In this document: piece after piece, positions 8,158 through 16,678 of the stretch | How positions within the stretch are numbered: position 1 is the stretch's first letter | Layout: every line of letters begins with the position of its first letter | From: Achromobacter arsenitoxydans SY8 | GTDB lineage: Bacteria > Pseudomonadota > Gammaproteobacteria > Burkholderiales > Burkholderiaceae_B | Length of the DNA stretch: 64,000 nucleotides | Direction: 5' to 3' | NCBI RefSeq assembly: GCF_000236785.1 | Contig: NZ_AGUF01000042.1 | Coordinates: 1 to 64,000 of the forward strand | Translations under genes and position numbers: made by a program | Notes under the pieces: generated by a model | Seen by the model: the letters and a program-made list of their open reading frames with translations, nothing else | Told to the model about the DNA's origin: nothing | Databases searched by the model: none

Positions 8158-8870
8158 GCCTGTGATTCCTTGGGAGGTGCGATGGCGCCATCGCCTTCGA
8201 GGCGCCGTGTCCAATCTTCGACTTCGCCAGCGCGGGCGCGCTTTTCGAAAAGCGCGCGCCAGTTGGGCGACAGTTCGGGCAGGTCCGCCAATGCGTGCAG
8301 CAGGTCCGCGTCCAGTACGCGGCGGTTCAGGATTTCCTGCACCCGCGCCAGCGGCCATTGCGGGTGCGGCCGCTCCTGCAGGGACAGCGTGTCCCCCGCC
8401 GCCAGCCAGCCGGTCTGCAGCACGCGGTAGTACCAACCGGTCATGCCGCTGGCCTGTACCCGAGCCGCCATGCCCTTGCAGCCGAAGCGGTGATCCAGCT
8501 TCCAGCACGGCTGGCGCGCCTGCGACACCTGGATCAGCGTCGTGCCCGCGCGGTAGATGTCGCCCACGCAGACGTCGCTTTCCGTCATGCCCGTCGTGGA
8601 GAGATTTTCGCCGAAGGCGCCGGGAGCGCGCAGCACGGCGCGCTCGCCCAGCGCGTCGAGCCACGCGGGATAGTGGTCGCGGGCGTAGTGATGCAGCGCC
8701 TTCTCGGGGCCGCCATGAAAGCGCCGGTCGGCCTGTTCGTCGCCGCCCAGGCCTTCAGGGCCCAGCCACAGGCGTTCCTGCACGGGATGCTTGTCGATGC
8801 CGCTGTCGCGTCCGGAGTCGCCCAGCGGACGCACCGTGCCGGTCAGGAGCGCGTCGATCGTGATGTCCAT
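8154..8870 (-). CDS. MOSC domain protein (YiiM-like)
   Basis: A 238-residue protein of the MOSC family, which handles molybdenum-cofactor sulfur chemistry or, in YiiM, reduction of N-hydroxylated compounds. Seen: GDEQADRRFHGGPEKALHHY, the FGENLSTTGM segment, and the conserved MOSC cysteine in ARQPCWKLDHRF. YiiM-type proteins have a C-terminal 3-alpha domain, which fits the helical tail here. It lies between a DUF455 gene (15 bases upstream) and a lytic transglycosylase gene (4-base overlap), an operon that gives no functional clue. Substrate unknown. Confidence 0.88.
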   Translation of the reverse strand: MDITIDALLTGTVRPLGDSGRDSGIDKHPVQERLWLGPEGLGGDEQADRRFHGGPEKALHHYARDHYPAWLDALGERAVLRAPGAFGENLSTTGMTESDVCVGDIYRAGTTLIQVSQARQPCWKLDHRFGCKGMAARVQASGMTGWYYRVLQTGWLAAGDTLSLQERPHPQWPLARVQEILNRRVLDADLLHALADLPELSPNWRALFEKRARAGEVEDWTRRLEGDGAIAPPKESQA

Positions 8871-8885
8871 CGTGATGTCTTCCGG

Positions 8886-9710
8886 TCAGCCGGCCTGCAG
8901 CGCGGCAAGCTCGGCGTCGTCGAAACCGGCGGCGCGGCGCGCCTCCAGGTTGAAGGGGCCGCGCAGGCGGGGCGCGTCATAGCGTTTGGCCAGCTCGGCA
9001 TAGCAGGCCACGGGCTCCTTGCCCGCCGCCACGCATTGCTGCTTGTACCAGTGGTTGCCGATGGCGACGTGGCCGATTTCGTCGCGCAGGATGATGTCCA
9101 CGATGGCCGCGCTTTCCGTGTCGCCCGCGCCGGCCAGCTTGTTGCGGATCATGGGCGACGCGTCCAGCCCCCGGGCTTCCAGCGTACGCGGCACCAGCGC
9201 CAGTCGGGCGAGCAGGTCGCCGCACGTCCGTTCGGCCATATCCCACAGGCCGTTATGCGCGGGAAAATCGCCGTAAGCGTAGCCCAGCGCGTCCAGGCGC
9301 CGGCGCAGCAGGTCGAAATGCAGGGCCTCTTCGCGCGCAACGCGCAGCCAGTCGCGGTAGAACGCCTCGGGCATGCCTGCAAAACGCCACATGATGTCCA
9401 GCGCAAGGTTGACCGCGTTGAATTCGATATGGGCCAGCGCGTGCAGCAGCGCCGCGCGCCCTTCCTGCGTGGCCATGGAACGCTGCCTGACCTGCGCGGG
9501 CGCGACCAGTTCAGGCAGCGGCGGGCGGCCGGGCACGCCGTCCATGGGCGCGAAAACCCGCTGGCAGTCCAGCATGGCGTCATCCGCGATGGCGCGCACC
9601 CGCGCCAGCTTGTCGGGCCACGCCGTGGCGGCCAGGGCCGCGAGCGCCTGCGCGCGCATGCAGTCCGGATGATGTTCCTGCCCTGCCGGGGCCGTATTGC
9701 TGCTGTCCAT
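8886..9710 (-). CDS. DUF455 ferritin-like diiron protein
   Basis: A 274-residue protein of the DUF455 family, which has a ferritin-like helical fold. Likely metal ligands are visible as repeated Glu/His pairs: HALAHIEFNAV, REEALHFDLL and RDEIGHVAIGNHW. The start at 9710 is chosen because AGGAAA lies upstream and because the longer frame to 9800 begins with an unlikely basic stretch. It is the first gene of a three-gene minus-strand operon and is divergent from the FemAB-like gene at 9807. A role in tRNA or hydroxylation chemistry has been proposed for related diiron folds, but nothing here fixes it. Confidence 0.85.
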   Translation of the reverse strand: MDSSNTAPAGQEHHPDCMRAQALAALAATAWPDKLARVRAIADDAMLDCQRVFAPMDGVPGRPPLPELVAPAQVRQRSMATQEGRAALLHALAHIEFNAVNLALDIMWRFAGMPEAFYRDWLRVAREEALHFDLLRRRLDALGYAYGDFPAHNGLWDMAERTCGDLLARLALVPRTLEARGLDASPMIRNKLAGAGDTESAAIVDIILRDEIGHVAIGNHWYKQQCVAAGKEPVACYAELAKRYDAPRLRGPFNLEARRAAGFDDAELAALQAG

Positions 9711-9806
9711 GATGTTCCGATTTCCTGGCGGCCCGCGGGCCCCGCATAACCTTGAATTACGCTGGCCTGTCCGCCATGCATTCACGAACGACTTTATCAT
9801 TCACCG

Positions 9807-10934
9807 ATGGATTCCCTGCGCCTGACCATCGAAACCGACCTGTCCCGCATCGACGCCCGGCAATGGGACGCGCTGGCCGGAGACCAGCCGTTTCTGCGCC
9901 ACGCGTTCCTCTGCGCATTGCACGAAACGGGCTGCGCGGCGCGCGAAACCGGCTGGGCCCCGCATTTCCTGGCGCTGTGGCGCGGCGATGCGCTGGCCGC
10001 CGCCGCGCCGCTCTACCTGAAATCGCATTCCCGCGGCGAGTACGTGTTCGACTACGCCTGGGCCGACGCCTTCCAGCGGCACGGCATGCGCTACTACCCC
10101 AAGCTGCTGTCGGCCATTCCGTTCACGCCCGTAACGGGGCCGAGGCTGCTGGCGGCGAACGACGAAGACCGCGAAACGCTGGTGCGCGGGCTGGTGGCCT
10201 TCGCGCAGGAGATCAAGGTGTCGTCGCTGCACCTGCTGTTTCCCGCCGACGCCGACGTGCGCGTGCTGCGCGAAGCGGGCTTCATGATCCGGGAAAGCGT
10301 GCAGTTCCACTGGACCAATGCGGGCTACGCCGACTTCGATGCGTTCCTGGCCGCCATGAGCCACGACAAGCGCAAGAAGATCCGGCAGGACCGCAAGAAG
10401 GTCGCCGCGGCCGGCCTGTCGTTCCGCTGGCTGCGCGGCGACGGCATTGGCGCGGACGAACTGGCGTTCTTCTATGAATGCTATTGCCGCACCTATTTCA
10501 GCCACGGCAATCCGCCCTATCTAAGCCGCGATTTTTTCCAGCGCGCGCACCGCGACCAACCCGACGCTTTCGTGCTGATCCTGGCCGAGCGCGACGGCCT
10601 GCCGGTGGCCGCGGCGCTCAACCTCGCAGGGGGCGACGCGCTGTACGGACGCTATTGGGGCGCGACCGAATACGTGCCGGGGCTGCACTTCGAGACCTGC
10701 TACATGCAGGCCATCGCCTATTGCATCGCGCATGGCATCGCGCGCTTCGAGGGGGGCGCGCAGGGCGAACACAAGATGGCGCGCGGCCTGCTGCCCACGC
10801 CGACATGGTCGGCGCATTGGGTCGCGCATCCGGGCTTTGCCGAAGCGATCCAGAACTTCCTGGACGAGGAAACAGCCGCCGTCTCGGATTACCTGGGCGA
10901 GCTGGAATCGCACACGCCGTTCAAGGCAGACTGA
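9807..10934 (+). CDS. FemAB-like GNAT-fold protein (DUF482, peptidogalycan family)
   Basis: A 375-residue protein of the DUF482/FemAB-like family with a doubled GNAT fold. Relatives transfer aminoacyl or acyl groups, but the function of this proteobacterial branch is not settled. Seen: YLKSHSRGEYVFDYAWADA, PFTPVTGPRLL, SHDKRKKIRQDRKKV and the C-terminal GLLPTPTWSAHWV region, all typical of the family. The start ATG at 9807 lies about 95 bases from the divergent DUF455 gene. It ends 29 bases before the convergent DUF1854 gene, with no clear terminator between. Confidence 0.88.
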   Translation: MDSLRLTIETDLSRIDARQWDALAGDQPFLRHAFLCALHETGCAARETGWAPHFLALWRGDALAAAAPLYLKSHSRGEYVFDYAWADAFQRHGMRYYPKLLSAIPFTPVTGPRLLAANDEDRETLVRGLVAFAQEIKVSSLHLLFPADADVRVLREAGFMIRESVQFHWTNAGYADFDAFLAAMSHDKRKKIRQDRKKVAAAGLSFRWLRGDGIGADELAFFYECYCRTYFSHGNPPYLSRDFFQRAHRDQPDAFVLILAERDGLPVAAALNLAGGDALYGRYWGATEYVPGLHFETCYMQAIAYCIAHGIARFEGGAQGEHKMARGLLPTPTWSAHWVAHPGFAEAIQNFLDEETAAVSDYLGELESHTPFKAD

Positions 10935-10963
10935 CGCCCACAGCGGCCCGGATACAAGGTGTC

Positions 10964-11434
10964 TTAAAGAAACCGGTCCAGCAATTTACGGCTGTGCTTG
11001 TCCAGCGCCTGGATGTCGCGCACCAGATAGAAAATGCCGTGGTTATCGGCAATCAGCAGCGTCTGCGGGCTGAGGCGGCGGATGTCTTCTTCGCCGCGCA
11101 GCGTGAACGAGGTCGGGCCGCGGTCGGTCTCGACCTTCCAGGTGCTGGGCGTGGCGTAGGACGACACGCTGGCCAGCTTGCGGATCTCGGGCATGAATTC
11201 GCGCCCGGCCAGTTCTTCTTCGATGAGTTCGCGCTGCGGCGCCGGCACATCCGACAGGTGCTCGATCCAGACCAGTTCGTGCCCGTCGCCGGTCACCAGC
11301 GACAGGCCGCGGCCCGCTTCGCTGATCGGAAAGGCGCGCACCGGGATGACCCCTTCGTGCGTTTCGCCATCGGCGGACTGGAACTCGAGGCGCCCGAAGG
11401 CATTGCGGCGCAACTGAAAGGTCGGCAAGGTCAT
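10964..11434 (-). CDS. DUF1854 protein, cyanophycin-locus partner of ABC transporter
   Basis: A 156-residue protein of the DUF1854 family. It is predicted cytoplasmic, with no signal or membrane segment. DUF1854 proteins are known mainly from their constant pairing with an ABC exporter beside cyanophycin synthetase genes, exactly the order seen here: the transporter gene is 21 bases upstream and two cphA genes lie divergently beyond it. Family-like segments are RRNAFGRLEF near the N terminus, GHELVWIEHL and ETDRGPTSFTLRGEEDIRRL. A regulatory or coupling role for the transporter is a reasonable guess only. Confidence 0.88.
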   Translation of the reverse strand: MTLPTFQLRRNAFGRLEFQSADGETHEGVIPVRAFPISEAGRGLSLVTGDGHELVWIEHLSDVPAPQRELIEEELAGREFMPEIRKLASVSSYATPSTWKVETDRGPTSFTLRGEEDIRRLSPQTLLIADNHGIFYLVRDIQALDKHSRKLLDRFL

Positions 11435-11455
11435 GGCGATGATTCCGTTTCGGCG

Positions 11456-13741
11456 TCAGGCCACGGCGGCCATGTCTTCGCTGCCCGACGCCTGGGCGTC
11501 GGCTTCAGCCTGCCGCGCTTGCGCCTGGTACAGACGATAGTAGGCGCCCTCGCGGGCCATCAGGTCTTCGTGCGGCCCCTGCTCCACGATCTGGCCGCGG
11601 TCCAGCACCACCAGCCGGTCGGCCTTGCGCAGCGTGCTCAGGCGGTGGGCGATGGCGATCGTGGTGCGGCCGCGCACGAGGTTGTCCAGGGCCTTCTGGA
11701 TTTCCTTTTCGGTCGTGGTGTCCACCGACGACGTCGCTTCGTCCAGGATCAGGATGCGCGGGTCGATCAGCAGCGCGCGGGCGATCGAGATGCGCTGGCG
11801 TTCGCCGCCGGACAACGCCTGGCCGCGTTCGCCTACCAGCGAGTCGTAGCCGTGCGGCAGGCGCAGGATGAATTCGTGGGCGTGGGCCGCGCGCGCCGCG
11901 GCCACGATCTCGTCGCGCGTGGCGTCGGGCTTGCCGTAGGCGATGTTCTCGGCGATGGTGCCGAAGAACAGGAACGGCTCCTGCAGCACCAGCCCGATAT
12001 GGCTCCGGTAGTCGGCCACGCGCACCGAACGGATGTCGGCGCCGTCGACCAGCACCGCGCCCTCGGACACGTCATAGAAGCGACAGATCAGGTTGATCAG
12101 CGTGCTCTTGCCCGAGCCGCTGTGTCCCACCAGACCGATCATCTCCCCCGGCGCGATGGTCAGGTTCAGGCCGCGGATGACCTGCCTGTTGCCGTAGCGG
12201 AACCCCACGTCGCGCAGTTCGATGCGGCCGTTGATGTGCGGCAGCTTGGCCGGATTCTGCGGTTCCGGCACGCTGGAAACGTGGTCCAGGATGTCGAAGA
12301 TGCGCTTGGCGCCGGCCGCCGCCTTCTGCGTGACCGACACGATGCGGCTCATGGAATCCAGGCGCATGTAGAAGCGCCCGATATACGCCAGGAACGCGGC
12401 CAGCACGCCCACGGTGATCTGCTTCTGGGAAACCTGCCAGATGCCGAAGATCCACACCACCAGCAGGCCCACTTCGGTCAACAGGGTGACGGTGGGCGAA
12501 AACAGCGACCACGTGGTGTTGACGCGGTCATTGACTTCCAGGTTGCGGTTGTTGGCTTCGCGGAAACGCGCGACCTCGCGCTTTTCCTGGGCGAACGCCT
12601 TGACCACGCGGATGCCGGGAATCGTGTCGGCCAGCACGTTGGTGATCTCGGACCAGATGCGGTCGACCTTTTCGAAGCCGTGGCGCAGTCGGTCGCGCAC
12701 GGCGTGGATCATCCAGATGATGAACGGCAGCGGCACCAGCGTAACCAGGGCCAGCCACGGGTTGATGGTCACCAGAATGGTCGCCGTCATGACGATCATC
12801 AGGATGTCGGTGGCGAAGTCCAGCAGATGCAGCGACAGGAACACGCAGATGCGGTCGGTTTCGCTGCCGATGCGCGAGATCAGGTCGCCCGTGCGCTTGC
12901 CGCCGAAGTACTCCAGCGACAATTGCTGCAGGTGCGCGTAGGTGGTCGTGCGCAGGTCCGCGCCGATGCGTTCGCTGACCCAGGCCAGGATGTAGGTCCG
13001 CGCCCAGCCCAGTCCCCACGCCAGGATCGCCGATCCCAGGAGCCCGCCCAGGTAAAGCCGGACCAGGCCGTAATCAATGGGAGCCCCGTTCTGGAACGGA
13101 ATCAGCACGTCGTCCATCAAGGGCATGGTGAGGTACGGCGGCACCAGGGTGGCGGCCGTGCCCAGCAGCGTCAACAGGAAACCGATAAACAGCGGGCCCC
13201 GGTAGGGTCTGGCGAAACGCCACAGCCGCAGCAGCGCCCAGGTGGACGGCGGCGCCGCGTGTTCCGGATTGCACGAGGGGCATTCTTCCTCGTCTGCCGG
13301 GATGACGCTATTACAGATGGTGCAGCTGCGTTCCGCCGCTGCCTGCGCCTGATGGCCGGACAAACGGATGGACTGCTGGGTCTCGAACTGGGCCAGCAGG
13401 CGCAGCGCGGCCGGATTGCGGGCCAGCGTGAAGCGCCACACGGCCAGGCGGGCGGCGTCGTCGTGCAGTTCCAGCACAGCGGCCCCAGCGTGGTCGCTGA
13501 GGCCGAGTTTTAATTGGGGGCCATATTGCCAGGAGTCCCAGCGCGTGTCGTCGGGATGCCGCGCCAGCAGCCTTTTGTCCGTGACCGCGACCAGGCCCGG
13601 ATGAAACTTCAAACGCTGATCGAGGTCTATTTCAACCCAGGCCAGGAGGGTTTCGTCATCCGCAAGTTCAGTGCGGATTTCATCCCGCCAGCGGGCAGGA
13701 AAAGCATCGGCAAGGCCGGAAAGCTGGTTTGGTTTTTTCAT
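11456..13741 (-). CDS. ABC exporter with N-terminal PH-like and zinc-ribbon region, cyanophycin-associated
   Basis: A 761-residue half-transporter with fused membrane and ATPase domains. The first 160 residues are unusual: a PH-like beta-rich segment (about 30-120) is followed by a CxxC...CxxC ribbon (Cys140, Cys143, Cys154, Cys157) that probably binds zinc. The membrane domain follows (about 175-470), then the ATPase domain with GHSGSGKS, the signature LSGGERQRIS and Walker B ILILDEATSS. A typical exporter half is about 580-600 residues, so the N-terminal region is extra. It is co-transcribed with the DUF1854 gene and divergent from cphA. Transport substrate unknown; a link to cyanophycin or its dipeptide is inferred from locus conservation. 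Confidence 0.92.
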   Translation of the reverse strand: MKKPNQLSGLADAFPARWRDEIRTELADDETLLAWVEIDLDQRLKFHPGLVAVTDKRLLARHPDDTRWDSWQYGPQLKLGLSDHAGAAVLELHDDAARLAVWRFTLARNPAALRLLAQFETQQSIRLSGHQAQAAAERSCTICNSVIPADEEECPSCNPEHAAPPSTWALLRLWRFARPYRGPLFIGFLLTLLGTAATLVPPYLTMPLMDDVLIPFQNGAPIDYGLVRLYLGGLLGSAILAWGLGWARTYILAWVSERIGADLRTTTYAHLQQLSLEYFGGKRTGDLISRIGSETDRICVFLSLHLLDFATDILMIVMTATILVTINPWLALVTLVPLPFIIWMIHAVRDRLRHGFEKVDRIWSEITNVLADTIPGIRVVKAFAQEKREVARFREANNRNLEVNDRVNTTWSLFSPTVTLLTEVGLLVVWIFGIWQVSQKQITVGVLAAFLAYIGRFYMRLDSMSRIVSVTQKAAAGAKRIFDILDHVSSVPEPQNPAKLPHINGRIELRDVGFRYGNRQVIRGLNLTIAPGEMIGLVGHSGSGKSTLINLICRFYDVSEGAVLVDGADIRSVRVADYRSHIGLVLQEPFLFFGTIAENIAYGKPDATRDEIVAAARAAHAHEFILRLPHGYDSLVGERGQALSGGERQRISIARALLIDPRILILDEATSSVDTTTEKEIQKALDNLVRGRTTIAIAHRLSTLRKADRLVVLDRGQIVEQGPHEDLMAREGAYYRLYQAQARQAEADAQASGSEDMAAVA

Positions 13742-13856
13742 TAGAACGCATACCGGGCCAGGACTCTGCCCTACTAGGCGGCAACCGGTTCGGCGCCCTG
13801 GGCGCCAAACGTGTCCCTTCCTTACAACACAACGAGTTCACGCCATGAAGGCGTCG

Positions 13857-13862
13857 TATAGT
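13857..13862 (+). promoter_or_regulatory. Possible -10 box of the cphA promoter
   Basis: TATAGT matches the -10 consensus at five of six positions and sits in the AT-rich part of the 259-base divergent region, about 140 bases before cphA. No good -35 box lies at the right distance, so this is tentative. The same region holds the small inverted repeat GGCGCC-CTG-GGCGCC at 13793-13807. Confidence 0.25.
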
Positions 13863-14000
13863 ATCAGCCGATTTTTCTAATTAGGAATATCTGGGATCCC
13901 CCACTCGTTGGCATTATTCTAAAGGCGCAACCCCAATAAATTCGCGGTCTTGCATAGGGGCGTCCGCGCGTGCCAACCTGCTTCTCAAGTAAATTAAAAC

Positions 14001-16616
14001 ATGAAAAAGAAAGACATTGAATTTCTCGATGTCGTGGCTTTGCGCGGCCCGAACATTTGGACGTATCGCCCGGTCCTTGAAGCATGGGTGGATATCGGAG
14101 AACTGGAGGACTACCCCTCCAATACGATTCCCGGATTCTACGAGCGCCTGACCGAATGGCTGCCGACCCTGATCGAGCACCGCTGCAGCCCCGGCGTCCG
14201 GGGCGGCTTCCTGGCCCGCCTGAAAGAAGGCACGTGGCCCGGCCACATCCTTGAGCATGTCACCCTTGAATTGCAGAATCTGGCCGGCCTGCGCGGCGGT
14301 TTCGGCAAGGCCCGCGAAACCTCCACCCGCGGCGTCTACAAGGTCGTCGTCCGCGCCTGGCAAGAACAGGTTACCCGCAGCGCCCTGAACGAAGCCCGCG
14401 ACCTGGTCATGGCCGCCATCGAGGACCGTCCGTTCGACGTGCCCGCCGCCGTCGCGAAGCTGCGCAGCCTGATCGACCGCCACTGCCTGGGTCCCAGCAC
14501 CGCCTGCATCGTGGACGCCGCCGACGACCGCGACATTCCCTATATCCGCCTGTTCGAGGGCAACCTGGTCCAGTTCGGCTACGGCTCGGCCCAGCGCCGC
14601 ATCTGGACCGCCGAAACCGACCGCACCAGCGCCATCGCAGAAGGCATCTCGCGCGACAAGGACCTGACCAAGGAACTGCTGTCGACCTGCGGCGTGCCGG
14701 TGCCCGAAGGCCGCCTGGTCGACAGCGAGGAAGACGCCTGGGATGCCGCCGAGGACATCGGCCTGCCCGTTGTCGTCAAGCCTTATGACGGCAACCACGG
14801 CCGCGGCGTGTTCACCAACCTGACGACGCGTGAAGAGGTGGTCTCCGCCTACCGCGTCGCCGTGGACGAAGGTAGCGGCGTGATCGTCGAGCGCTTCGTG
14901 CTGGGCAACGAACACCGCCTGCTGGTCGTCGGCGACCGGATGGTCGCCGCCGCGGCCGGCGAGCCGGCCTGGGTGACAGGCGACGGCAAGTCCACCATCA
15001 CCGAACTGATCGACAGCCAGATCAACACCGATCCGCGCCGTGGCCGCACCGAGAATCATCCGCTCAATCCCGTGCGCCTGGATTCCGCCGCCCGGCTGGA
15101 AATCGCCCGCCAGGGCCTGTCGGAAGACAGCGTGCCGCCCGAAGGCCAGCGCGTGCTGGTGCAGCGCAGCGGCAACGTTGCCTTCGACGTGACCGACCGC
15201 GTCCACCCCAGCGTCGCGGCCACCGTCACGCTGGCCGCCCGCATCGTCGGCCTGGACATCGCCGGCGTAGACCTGGTGGCCGAGGACATCACCCGCCCGC
15301 TGGACGAACAGCGCGGCGCCATCGTCGAAGTCAATGCCGGCCCCGGCCTGCTGATGCACCTGAAACCTGCCGACGGCACGCCGCGCCCGGTGGGCCGCGC
15401 GATCGTCGATCACCTGTTCCCGGAAGGCGAAGCGGGCCGGATCCCCATCGTGGGCGTGACCGGCACCAACGGCAAGACCGTCGTGGCCCGTCTGGTGGCG
15501 CGCCTGCTGCACCTGTCGGGCAAGCGCACCGGCCTGGCGTGCAGCGAAGGCCTCTACCTGGACCGCCGCCTGGTGCAAAAGGGCGACCGCGCCGACTTCG
15601 CGTCGGGCACGCGGCTGCTGATGAACCGCAACGTGGACGCCGCCGTCATCGAAAACGACAGCGGCGTGATCCTGGGCCAGGGCCTGGCCTACGACCGCTG
15701 CCAGGTGGGCGTGGTCACCAACATCGACGACGCCGACCACCTGGGCGATTTCGACATCAACGAAACGGAACGCATGTTCAACGTGTTCCGCACGCAGGTC
15801 GACGTGGTTCTGCCCGACGGCGTCGCCGTGCTGAACGCGCGCGATCCGCGGGTGGTCGAAATGGCCGAACTCTGCGACGGCAGCGTGATCTTCTTCGGCA
15901 TCGACCCCGCCCTGCCCGCCATCGCCGGGCATCTGGCGCAGGACGGCCGCGCCGTCTTCGTGCGCGACGGCAGCATCGTGCTGGCGCAAGGCGCGCAGGA
16001 AGAACGGCTGGCCGACGTGGCCGCCATCCCGCTGACCCACGGCGGGCGCGTGGCCTTCCAGGTCGAGAACGTGCTGGCGGCCGTGGGCACGGCCTGGGCG
16101 CTGGACATCCCCGTCGAGCTGATCCGCGCCGGCATCGAAACCTTCGATATCGACCAGGCGGACGCTCCCTGGCAATTCACCCTGTTCGAACGCAACGGCA
16201 GCACGGTCGTCGTGGACGATGCGCACAACGCTTCGGCGTTGCGTCCGCTCATCGCCGCCATCGACCAGTTCCCGTCGGCCACGCGCGCCGCCGTCTACTC
16301 GGCCGGCGCCGACCGCCGCGACGCGGACCTGATCGAACAAGGCAGGCTGCTAGGCGACGCCTTCGACCGCGTGGTGCTTTACGACGACGCCACCGTGCGC
16401 AGCAAGCGGCCGGAAGGCCAGGCGCGCGCGCTGCTGCGCCAGGGGCTGGCCCAGGGCAGCCGCGTCAAGGACATCCAGGAAGAGCCCGACCACGGCAAGG
16501 CCATCGCCAGCGTGCTGGACAGCATCGCGCCGGGCGACTTCGTCCTGCTGCAGTCCGACGAGGCCTTCTCCGGCCCCACCATCGACCTGGTCCGCCGCTG
16601 GATTCAGCAACACTGA
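14001..16616 (+). CDS. cphA: Cyanophycin synthetase, diverged paralogue (CphA-type)
   Basis: An 871-residue homologue of cyanophycin synthetase, which builds the Asp-Arg storage polymer. Domain order: N-terminal domain (about 1-190), ATP-grasp domain (about 210-480; GLPVVVKPYDGNHGRGVF is its ATP-binding part) and Mur-ligase-like domain with P-loop GTNGKT at 488-493. The Mur domain departs from the neighbouring paralogue at conserved places: ENDSGVILGQGL instead of ETARGGILREGL, and DDAHNAS (739-745) instead of DYGHNP. His742-Asn743 and the P-loop are kept. Tandem cphA pairs are known in Burkholderiales such as Cupriavidus. It precedes the second gene by 62 bases and is probably co-transcribed. 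No strong ribosome binding site is seen before the ATG. Confidence 0.9.
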   Translation: MKKKDIEFLDVVALRGPNIWTYRPVLEAWVDIGELEDYPSNTIPGFYERLTEWLPTLIEHRCSPGVRGGFLARLKEGTWPGHILEHVTLELQNLAGLRGGFGKARETSTRGVYKVVVRAWQEQVTRSALNEARDLVMAAIEDRPFDVPAAVAKLRSLIDRHCLGPSTACIVDAADDRDIPYIRLFEGNLVQFGYGSAQRRIWTAETDRTSAIAEGISRDKDLTKELLSTCGVPVPEGRLVDSEEDAWDAAEDIGLPVVVKPYDGNHGRGVFTNLTTREEVVSAYRVAVDEGSGVIVERFVLGNEHRLLVVGDRMVAAAAGEPAWVTGDGKSTITELIDSQINTDPRRGRTENHPLNPVRLDSAARLEIARQGLSEDSVPPEGQRVLVQRSGNVAFDVTDRVHPSVAATVTLAARIVGLDIAGVDLVAEDITRPLDEQRGAIVEVNAGPGLLMHLKPADGTPRPVGRAIVDHLFPEGEAGRIPIVGVTGTNGKTVVARLVARLLHLSGKRTGLACSEGLYLDRRLVQKGDRADFASGTRLLMNRNVDAAVIENDSGVILGQGLAYDRCQVGVVTNIDDADHLGDFDINETERMFNVFRTQVDVVLPDGVAVLNARDPRVVEMAELCDGSVIFFGIDPALPAIAGHLAQDGRAVFVRDGSIVLAQGAQEERLADVAAIPLTHGGRVAFQVENVLAAVGTAWALDIPVELIRAGIETFDIDQADAPWQFTLFERNGSTVVVDDAHNASALRPLIAAIDQFPSATRAAVYSAGADRRDADLIEQGRLLGDAFDRVVLYDDATVRSKRPEGQARALLRQGLAQGSRVKDIQEEPDHGKAIASVLDSIAPGDFVLLQSDEAFSGPTIDLVRRWIQQH

Positions 16617-16678
16617 CAATATCCGCGCGCGCCGCGGCAGTCCGCGGGCGCGCACGTTAGACGACAGGAATACCTGCC

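Noticed and set aside
10478-13513. A 1011-codon open frame opposite the ABC transporter
   Set aside because: It is the antisense of real coding sequence; its product has no recognisable domains and is rich in His, Gln, Arg and Val as expected for a shadow frame.
13914-16340. An 808-codon frame opposite the first cphA gene
   Set aside because: Antisense shadow of a well-supported cyanophycin synthetase.
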